From assembly GCA_017545365.1 (NCBI GenBank), contig JAFWOP010000118.1, positions 1 through 6,438 of the forward strand: DNA of 6,438 nucleotides, read 5' to 3'. This document shows positions 1-4,463 of this stretch, one piece after another. This DNA is from Bacteroidales bacterium (GTDB taxonomy: Bacteria > Bacteroidota > Bacteroidia > Bacteroidales > P3). Position 1 is the first letter of the stretch; every line of letters begins with the position of its first letter. Both the position numbers and the translations under genes were made by a program. The notes under the pieces are model-generated. The model saw only the letters and a program-made list of their open reading frames with translations. It had not been told where the DNA came from and searched no databases.

Positions 1-1
1 C

Positions 2-181
2 ATCGTGGAGTTCGACCCCAGCAGCATGGGTGATCCCACGGGCATCGGCCTGCAGGCTGAAGAGTCAAAGGGTGAAAACACCTTCTTCTCTGCCGACGGC
101 AAGCAGCTGCAGTCGCCGCAGCGCGGCTTGAACATCGTGCGCCATGCCGACGGCACGACGAAAACGGTTGTGGTGAAATAA
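2..181 (+). CDS. 3' end of a secreted, probably BspA-like LRR surface protein (partial)
   Basis: Only the last 59 codons are in the window; the reading frame is open from base 2 to the TAA at 179-181. The visible protein has a short stretch ending GIGLQAEESKGENTF, then FSADGKQLQSPQRGLNIVR and the tail DGTTKTVVVK. This layout (an aromatic-x-x-D-G-K/R element, a PQ/K-RG-I/L-N-I-V strand, then a basic VVVK end) is the common C-terminal module of secreted Prevotella and Bacteroides proteins, notably leucine-rich-repeat and other surface proteins. It is probably a small beta-sandwich or sorting domain. The repeat-bearing part lies outside the window, so the LRR assignment is inferred from the tail and from the LRR protein that starts at 6258. 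The next gene begins 15 nt after the stop, so the two are probably co-transcribed. The last 30 nt recur at 2812-2841. Confidence 0.75.
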   Translation: MVEFDPSSMGDPTGIGLQAEESKGENTFFSADGKQLQSPQRGLNIVRHADGTTKTVVVK

Positions 182-182
182 C
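153..182 (+). repeat. Direct repeat A, copy 1 (end of the upstream coding region)
   Basis: This 30-nt segment matches 2812-2841 at 28 positions. The last 24 nt (159-182) are identical, and the two mismatches are at 157-158 (GA here, AG in copy 2). It encodes the tail TTKTVVVK and the stop codon of the upstream surface protein. The two copies exactly bracket the MG2 gene and start 2659 nt apart. Confidence 0.9.
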
Positions 183-185
183 AAA

Positions 186-190
186 AGGAG
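186..190 (+). promoter_or_regulatory. Shine-Dalgarno site (AGGAG) of the MG2 protein gene
   Basis: AAAAGGAG at 183-190 lies 6 nt before the ATG at 197, an ideal distance. It fixes the start of the MG2 gene. It is notable because the other complete genes here lack any such site, as is usual in Bacteroidetes. With no promoter motif in the 15-nt gap, it supports translation from a message that begins in the upstream gene. Confidence 0.6.
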
Positions 191-196
191 TTCGCT

Positions 197-2806
197 ATGA
201 AGAAAGTTCTACTATTCGCAATACTATTGCTGTCAGTCACCTGTCATGCTCAGACGGATGAGGCTAACCGCTTACAACCCTTTGAGCCGAAGAACCAGTT
301 GATGCAATTTGTGGCAAACGTGGAAAAATTCGCGAAGAGCTACCCACAGGAAAAGGTGTATCTGCACCTTGACAACACAGGCTACTTCATGGAGGAACGG
401 ATATGGTTCAAGGCATACGTCATCCGCGACTATAACCTGCAGCATTCCGAACTGAGCAAAGTGCTCTATGTGGAACTGATCAACCCCTCAGGTGAGGTGG
501 TCAAGACGGAGAAGTTGAAGATCGTCGACGGTGAGGCCGATGGCTATATCGACCTGAATCACCTGCTCGTGAGCGGCTTCTATGAGATTCGTGCCTATAC
601 CAGCTATATGCTGAACTGGGGTACGACGGCACTGTTCTCACGCGTGCTGCCCATTCTGGAAAAGCCCGACAAGGACGGTGATTACGAAGACCGCCGCATG
701 GACGAGTTCGGTGCCCGCAACCGCCTTCCCGACTATCGTGAGAAAGAACAGGAAGGAGGCAAGAAGATGAACGTGGCATTCTATCCCGAGGGCGGCCATC
801 TGGTGTCTGGTCTGGAGAATCGCGTGGCCTTTTCCGTGACCGACGAAGACGGTGCACACATCGAGACTGAAGGCTATCTGGAGTCCGGCGGTCGCCGAAT
901 CTGCAGTGTGAAGACCTTGCGGGAAGGCCGCGGTGTTTTCTCCTGCACACCCGGGTCGGAAAGACTGACGCTGCACCTGACCAATGAAAAGGGGAATGAG
1001 CGTACTTTCCGTCTGCCCGATGCAGAACAGGAAGGCTGCCTCATTTGTGCCGAGACAACGGACGATGATATCATCATGGTGGATGTCCTTGCTTCACCGC
1101 AGTACCGCTCGCAGAAGATGGGTCTTGTGGCCATGAACAACGGGCGAATCATGCGGTTCGACGAGATGGCCGGCATCGGCCTGGGACAGCGGATAGAAAT
1201 CAGGAAGTTGGATTTGGGCAACGGCGTGAGCCAGCTGGCCCTCATCGACAGTCTGGGCAATATCCTAGCCAGCAGAATGGTGTTTGTCTGCAAGAAGACA
1301 GGCATAGGCAAGATCAATGTACAGATACAGAATGAGTTTCTGAAGCCATACGGTAAGATTTCGCTGACGGCTCAGACTGCACCCGGCAGCCATTTCTCGA
1401 TGGCTGTACGCGACTACCATTCCCAGGTGGACGGTTGGCAGGCCGACCTTGCCTCATGGCTTCTGCTATCGTCAGACCTGAAAGGCTATATTGAGAATGC
1501 AAAGTACTACGTGGAGGCCGATGACGAAGAGCATCGCCGTGCTGCCGACCTGCTGATGATGGTTCAGGGCTGGCAGCGCTACAATCTGCCACTCATGGGC
1601 AGCGGAGAGTCGTTCAAACTGGTTCACCCGCTTGAGCGCTCCCTGTTCTTCGAAGGAGCCATCAGTAAGAGCAAGAAGAAAATCATCGGCAGCGTCGATG
1701 GCGTGAACCTTTGGGCAACCTATATGACCGACCGCAACAACCCGACCGACTCGATGGTATATGAAGACATGTACCTGACCGACGGCAGCGGACACTTCCA
1801 GTTCAAGGCACCCGACTTCTATGGTGAGCGTGACGTGGTGATGAGGCCAGAGAAAGACAACAAACTGCTGCAGTTCGACTTCCGCTTCAATCGCGGCTAT
1901 GAGCCCAGCACCCGCCACGTCTTCAAGAACGAGCTGTTGCCGATTCCCATTGATACACCCCGTGTGTGGAACGACTGGCGGGATCCCGATACGCTACTTT
2001 CCCTCGGCAAGCGTGAGTTCATGCTCAGCCAGGTCAATGTCAGGGGCAAGTACAAGTTCAACCAAGAGCGCTACTGGCTCAATGAGCAGAACGCCTTCAA
2101 CAAGTCGAGCATCTACTACGATTGTGCGAAGGAATACGAGCAGTTGCGCGACAAAGGCGAAAAGTTCGTCGACTTCCTGAAGTGGCTGGAGAAGCGGAAC
2201 CCCTACTTCAGCGGAAACTGGCCGCATGAAGAGGAAGACATCCGCAAGCTAACCGCAAGCTACTCCCACCGGGCAGTTTATCCCAGGGATGGCATGTCTT
2301 ACAAACGCCGCCCAGTGGTATGGATTGTCAACAACATGTTCAACTGCATCACCTATGCTCCAGCCAAATTGACGGACAACAGTATCATGTCAGGCCTTTC
2401 AGGATATTCGATGATTCCCGACGAATTGAGAAACGTCAAGTCGGTCTATATCTCTGAGGAAGGCGATGCCTGGAAGCGATTCGTCACCATACCCGATCTC
2501 GAGGGAGTGAATGCGGCTACGGTGTTTGTCTATCGTAGCAGTGGCGGTAACCGATGGGAGTCTTTGCGCAAGGGTATCCGTGCCATTACGCTGCAGGGAT
2601 ATCAAATCCCTGAGACATATAAGAGCCCGAACTATAGGGTGGTGCCGAGTATTCCCGACTTCCGCCGCACACTCTATTGGAATCCAAATGTGAAGACCGA
2701 CGAGAAAGGATTGGCAGACATCGTATTCTATAACAACCGCGACTGCCGCCAGCTGGTCATCTCTGCCGAAGGGTTTACGAAGGAAGGTCTGCCAATCGTG
2801 TACTGA
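197..2806 (+). CDS. Exported MG2-domain (macroglobulin-like) protein, 869 aa
   Basis: The N-terminus MKKVLLFAILLLSVTCHAQ is a signal peptide, probably cleaved after Ala18; Cys16 lacks a good lipobox, so a lipoprotein is less likely. Residues about 50-150 form an MG2 macroglobulin-type domain, with EKVYLHLDNTGYFMEERIWF, then LSKVLYVELINPSGEVV and SGFYEIRAYTSYM. A second beta domain follows at about 190-270 (FYPEGGHLVSGLENRVAF). The stretch LLSSDLKGYIENAKYY (about 423-438) and LLMMVQGWQRYNLP (about 452-465) are hallmarks of a large Bacteroidetes family. A carboxypeptidase-regulatory-like segment (about 480-560) and a region resembling a TonB-receptor plug (about 690-790) come before the conserved end RTLYWNPNVKTDE...EGLPIVY. 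There is no CGEQ-type thioester motif, so covalent trapping as in true alpha-2-macroglobulin is not expected. The substrate or partner is unknown; the protein probably acts in the periplasm or at the outer membrane. Length and ends look complete. The gene is about half G+C, higher than its downstream neighbour. Confidence 0.85.
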   Translation: MKKVLLFAILLLSVTCHAQTDEANRLQPFEPKNQLMQFVANVEKFAKSYPQEKVYLHLDNTGYFMEERIWFKAYVIRDYNLQHSELSKVLYVELINPSGEVVKTEKLKIVDGEADGYIDLNHLLVSGFYEIRAYTSYMLNWGTTALFSRVLPILEKPDKDGDYEDRRMDEFGARNRLPDYREKEQEGGKKMNVAFYPEGGHLVSGLENRVAFSVTDEDGAHIETEGYLESGGRRICSVKTLREGRGVFSCTPGSERLTLHLTNEKGNERTFRLPDAEQEGCLICAETTDDDIIMVDVLASPQYRSQKMGLVAMNNGRIMRFDEMAGIGLGQRIEIRKLDLGNGVSQLALIDSLGNILASRMVFVCKKTGIGKINVQIQNEFLKPYGKISLTAQTAPGSHFSMAVRDYHSQVDGWQADLASWLLLSSDLKGYIENAKYYVEADDEEHRRAADLLMMVQGWQRYNLPLMGSGESFKLVHPLERSLFFEGAISKSKKKIIGSVDGVNLWATYMTDRNNPTDSMVYEDMYLTDGSGHFQFKAPDFYGERDVVMRPEKDNKLLQFDFRFNRGYEPSTRHVFKNELLPIPIDTPRVWNDWRDPDTLLSLGKREFMLSQVNVRGKYKFNQERYWLNEQNAFNKSSIYYDCAKEYEQLRDKGEKFVDFLKWLEKRNPYFSGNWPHEEEDIRKLTASYSHRAVYPRDGMSYKRRPVVWIVNNMFNCITYAPAKLTDNSIMSGLSGYSMIPDELRNVKSVYISEEGDAWKRFVTIPDLEGVNAATVFVYRSSGGNRWESLRKGIRAITLQGYQIPETYKSPNYRVVPSIPDFRRTLYWNPNVKTDEKGLADIVFYNNRDCRQLVISAEGFTKEGLPIVY

Positions 2807-2841
2807 TGGGAGCACAGCGAAAACGGTTGTGGTGAAATAAC
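2805..2841 (+). pseudogene. Direct repeat A, copy 2: coding-tail remnant of a surface protein
   Basis: The 30 nt at 2812-2841 repeat 153-182. Read in the frame of the original tail, bases 2805-2840 give DGSTAKTVVVK-stop, against DGTTKTVVVK-stop in the upstream gene. The homology therefore reaches back to the DG codons and almost to the MG2 stop codon at 2804-2806, which overlaps this remnant. No start codon or body belongs to it. The simplest reading is the last dozen codons of a second copy, or of a paralogue, of the upstream surface-protein gene, left behind when the MG2 gene came to lie in front of it. A duplication made during insertion of the MG2 gene is an alternative. Confidence 0.7.
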
Positions 2842-2842
2842 G

Positions 2843-2871
2843 ATATCATTTAACTCTCAAAACAATGATAT
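2843..2871. repeat. Inverted repeat ATATCATT / AATGATAT
   Basis: A perfect 8-bp inverted repeat (2843-2850 and 2864-2871) surrounds a 13-nt AT-rich centre just after the coding remnant. It could be a weak hairpin or a protein-binding site. The right arm is also the start of direct repeat B and recurs at 4109-4116, where the left arm is absent. Confidence 0.4.
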
Positions 2872-2910
2872 GATGACGGGATGGGCGCAGGCGCGCCTGC
2901 GTCCTTCCTT
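2864..2910. repeat. Direct repeat B, copy 1 (upstream of the 376-aa lipoprotein gene)
   Basis: Two blocks here recur at 4109-4141 in the same order. The first is AATGATATGAT at 2864-2874 (10 of 11 match). The second is a 22-nt identical block at 2889-2910 that begins AGGCGCGCCTGCG and ends TCCTT. In this copy a 14-nt segment (2875-2888), which holds the left arm of the terminator hairpin, separates the blocks. The two copies bracket the whole 376-aa gene. Confidence 0.8.
2883..2910 (+). terminator. Probable terminator hairpin after the MG2 operon
   Basis: GGGCGCAGG at 2883-2891 can pair with CCTGCGTCC at 2896-2904 (nine pairs, one a G-T) around a CGCG loop. TTCCTT follows, which is a poor but usable T-rich tract. 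The position, 77 nt after the MG2 stop and before a gene of different composition, fits transcription termination. The hairpin centre is GGCGCGCC, part of direct repeat B. The second copy of that repeat has lost the left arm, so it cannot form the same hairpin. Confidence 0.45.
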
Positions 2911-2964
2911 GATTCCCCACTTCACTAGCGATATAAAAGATGATTCCATGGGGTTATATGAATA

Positions 2965-4095
2965 ATGAACAAAATGGGATATTATATGTTTTCTTTTCTA
3001 TTAGGAGCTACCTTCCTGTTAGCGTCTCACGGATGCATAGGAAATGACAGCTGCACTTGCAATGTGCAGCTAGACAGCTGTGCCTGCCACTTGACAGAAG
3101 CAGATACAACACTAACGGTGGAGGTGAAGGAGAAGTATGTGAAGTTTCCTTTGGGAAGTGATCGCATAACATTACATTATGTTATAAATAACAGAACGGT
3201 AAGTTACTATGAGATTCCAGACTACGTGGCTGTGGAGTATTTTGAAAATGGCAAATGGATGCCCCTTCGTTCAAAAACTGGGGATAAAGAGATGTTGGTT
3301 TTGAAAGAAGGGGGATTGGTGAAAAATGTAAAGCCTTATGAGGAGAATAAGGTTGATTCTTTTTTCCTTATGCCTAATCGTTTCTTCTTTGAACCAGGGA
3401 AGTATAGGGCGAAAATTACTTTTGAACATGAAAGGGTTTATACAGAATCAGATGATTTATTCAGTTTCCTCGGAAGGTCTGGCAAGAAGGTCGTTTGTAC
3501 GTCAGAGTTTATGATTGCCGATACTATTCCGGAAGAAGATCATGAGTCCATGCAACAGCCTGATTGCTATTGCCCAAAACGTCTGCAAGCCATTGAGAAC
3601 TGGAGGACAGGGAAAGACTCTGTCATCACCGTAAAGAATGAGCAACCGGAACTGAAATTGCCCATCACGTCGAAAATGGTCTACAATTTGTTCATAGAGA
3701 ATCATACGGCAAACATTTACCTACATAGGCCATTCCAAGATTTCTGCATTGAACGGCTTGTTGGAAAGTCATGGGAACCTCTACCACTAAAGGGTTCAGC
3801 TCCACCGAAATCGGAATCAGAGGAAGACTTGTTGGACCACAAAGTGTTTTGGAAAAGTCTCATGGAAAGAGGATTTTTTTTCTACCCAGGAGAGAAAGTA
3901 CTCTATTATCAGCCGATGGGACATGCTTTCACGACAAAATACAGTCGTTTCGACCATCAATATTCAAAAGGTAGATACCGGTTTTCCATCACATTCTGGA
4001 AAGTCAGGAAGAAACCCGATTCTCCCAGGGATTTGTGGTTTGAAAAAACAGGTGAAAAAGAAACTCATTATGCCGAATTCGAAATCGTAGAATAG
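2965..4095 (+). CDS. Putative lipoprotein with two Ig-like units and CxC motifs, 376 aa
   Basis: A hydrophobic N-terminus (YYMFSFLLGATFLLASHGC) suggests export, with Cys24 as the probable lipid-attachment site. The lipobox SHGC is atypical, so lipidation is likely but not certain. Just after it lie two CxC motifs, DSCTCN and DSCACH (Cys 30, 32, 39, 41). Two related beta-rich units follow, about 45-155 and 218-348. Unit 1 has EKYVKFPLGSDRITLHYVIN, then VEYFENGKWMPL and FFEPGKYRAKITF. Unit 2 has QPELKLPITSKMVYNLFIEN, then IERLVGKSWEPLPL and YSKGRYRFSITF. The pattern of an 'xNGKW.PL' strand and a terminal 'GKYR..I.F' strand resembles bacterial Ig-like domains of the Big_20 type; this is from memory. 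A third CxC (DCYCPK, 201-203) precedes unit 2, so the duplicated unit may include it. No catalytic motif is seen and the function is unknown. The start at 2965 has no Shine-Dalgarno; Met4 and Met8 are alternative starts. The gene is visibly more AT-rich than the MG2 gene and lies between two copies of direct repeat B. No TAnnTTTG promoter is visible before it. Confidence 0.8.
   Translation: MNKMGYYMFSFLLGATFLLASHGCIGNDSCTCNVQLDSCACHLTEADTTLTVEVKEKYVKFPLGSDRITLHYVINNRTVSYYEIPDYVAVEYFENGKWMPLRSKTGDKEMLVLKEGGLVKNVKPYEENKVDSFFLMPNRFFFEPGKYRAKITFEHERVYTESDDLFSFLGRSGKKVVCTSEFMIADTIPEEDHESMQQPDCYCPKRLQAIENWRTGKDSVITVKNEQPELKLPITSKMVYNLFIENHTANIYLHRPFQDFCIERLVGKSWEPLPLKGSAPPKSESEEDLLDHKVFWKSLMERGFFFYPGEKVLYYQPMGHAFTTKYSRFDHQYSKGRYRFSITFWKVRKKPDSPRDLWFEKTGEKETHYAEFEIVE
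3049..3071. repeat. Inverted repeat inside the start of the 376-aa gene
   Basis: AGCTGCAC (3049-3056) and GTGCAGCT (3064-3071) form a perfect 8-bp stem around a 7-nt loop, about 85 nt into the gene, over the codons of the first CxC motif. The region is also a tandem duplication: GACAGCTGCACTTGCAAT is followed shortly by GACAGCTGTGCCTGCCAC, encoding DSCTCN and DSCACH. The hairpin may simply result from this small duplication. Confidence 0.45.
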
Positions 4096-4108
4096 TTGCC
4101 TAGAGAGT

Positions 4109-4141
4109 AATGATATAATAGGCGCGCCTGCGTCCTTCCTT
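4109..4141. repeat. Direct repeat B, copy 2 (downstream of the 376-aa lipoprotein gene)
   Basis: AATGATATAAT at 4109-4119 is joined directly to the 22-nt block at 4120-4141, which is identical to 2889-2910. Compared with copy 1, the 14-nt spacer is missing. What remains of the hairpin is the 10-nt palindrome AGGCGCGCCT, too short for a stable stem. Its conservation is therefore not explained by terminator function. It begins 13 nt after the stop of the 376-aa gene. Confidence 0.8.
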
Positions 4142-4144
4142 AGG

Positions 4145-4175
4145 TTCGTCCGATTTCCTTTCATTTGTATATTTG
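4145..4175 (+). promoter_or_regulatory. Candidate Bacteroidetes-type promoter without an obvious gene
   Basis: TATATTTG at 4168-4175 fits the -7 element TAnnTTTG exactly. TTCG at 4145-4148, with a 19-nt spacer, is one change from the -33 element TTTG. Transcription would begin near 4182. The gene expected behind it is missing: only a seven-codon frame (MKKKMSP, 4223-4246) follows before the next promoter. It may drive a long leader into the TPR gene, a small RNA, or the relic of a lost gene. Confidence 0.5.
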
Positions 4176-4222
4176 CAGCGGAAACAATCGGTGCTAACCG
4201 GTGTGAAGATAAAACCTTTTTA

Positions 4223-4246
4223 ATGAAGAAAAAAATGAGTCCATAA
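4223..4246 (+). other. Seven-codon open frame MKKKMSP-stop
   Basis: ATGAAGAAAAAAATG resembles the start of a signal-peptide gene and lies about 40 nt after the predicted start of the orphan promoter, but the frame closes after seven codons. It could be a leader peptide or the stump of a deleted gene. On its own it is weak evidence; it is listed because it pairs with the promoter. Confidence 0.25.
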
Positions 4247-4285
4247 GAAAAACTATCAATTATTTGGGTGTTTCGGGGATTTAGA

Positions 4286-4302
4286 GTCCCTTGATAAGGG
4301 AC
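4286..4302. repeat. Small hairpin GTCCCTT-GAT-AAGGGAC
   Basis: A perfect 7-bp stem with a 3-nt loop in the non-coding stretch. No T tract follows on either strand, so it is not a standard terminator. It could end or structure a transcript from the promoter at 4145-4175, or be a dyad binding site. Confidence 0.45.
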
Positions 4303-4379
4303 GGCTATGATGCAGGGATTTAAAAAACCAATAATCCTTTGGTATTTTACTCGATTTGCACTAACTCTGACATTCGCCT

Positions 4380-4443
4380 AAGATACTTTCGCTCGGAAAA
4401 ACTCAAATACATTTGGTTTTTCGCTCGCTTAATCGTATCTTTG
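4380..4443 (+). promoter_or_regulatory. Promoter of the TPR lipoprotein gene with nested palindromes
   Basis: TTTG at 4412-4415 and TATCTTTG at 4436-4443 are separated by 20 nt, a textbook Bacteroidetes -33/-7 pair; transcription should start near 4450, leaving a leader of about 14 nt. The promoter sits in dyads. AAGATAC (4380-4386) mirrors GTATCTT (4435-4441). GAAAAACTCAAAT (4396-4408) mirrors ATTTGGTTTTTC (4411-4422) with one bulged base. TTTCGCTCG is repeated directly at 4387-4395 and 4419-4427. From memory, very similar sequences occur upstream of many Prevotella and Bacteroides genes, so this may be a dispersed promoter-bearing repeat. The dyads cover both promoter elements, so a bound dimeric regulator would block transcription. 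Confidence 0.75.
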
Positions 4444-4463
4444 CAGTTGAAAACCTATACACG

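Larger units (their letters stand above)
4096..4463. other. 368-nt non-coding stretch between the two lipoprotein genes
   Basis: From left to right it holds repeat B copy 2, an orphan promoter candidate with a seven-codon frame behind it, a small hairpin and the palindrome-rich promoter of the TPR gene. No long open frame with a plausible start was found in it on either strand. It is AT-rich and no tRNA or other structured RNA was recognised. The octamer GGGATTTA occurs twice (4276-4283 and 4315-4322) around the hairpin. Confidence 0.6.

Noticed and set aside
501..1592. Several open frames of 90-150 codons on the minus strand within the MG2 gene
   Set aside because: They are rich in Arg, Ser and Pro or otherwise of shadow-like composition, lack promoters and ribosome sites, and lie opposite a conserved coding frame.
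1899..2180. A 93-codon + strand frame rich in Ser, Thr and Arg inside the MG2 gene
   Set aside because: It is out of frame with a well-conserved protein and its low-complexity composition is typical of a shadow frame.
2..2806. Fusion of the upstream surface protein with the MG2 protein by frameshift
   Set aside because: The upstream frame ends in a complete C-terminal module with a stop, and the MG2 gene has its own signal peptide and ribosome site.
153..2841. Repeat A copies as a transposon target-site duplication
   Set aside because: Thirty bases is far longer than usual target duplications, no terminal inverted repeats or transposase are present, and the copies carry coding tails with two differences.
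4109..4141. Repeat B copy 2 as a terminator of the 376-aa gene
   Set aside because: The left arm of the hairpin is absent; the remaining 10-nt palindrome cannot form a stable stem.
2843..4302. CRISPR array or phage attachment site
   Set aside because: The repeats are only paired, not regularly spaced in series, and there is no tRNA, integrase or cas gene in the window.
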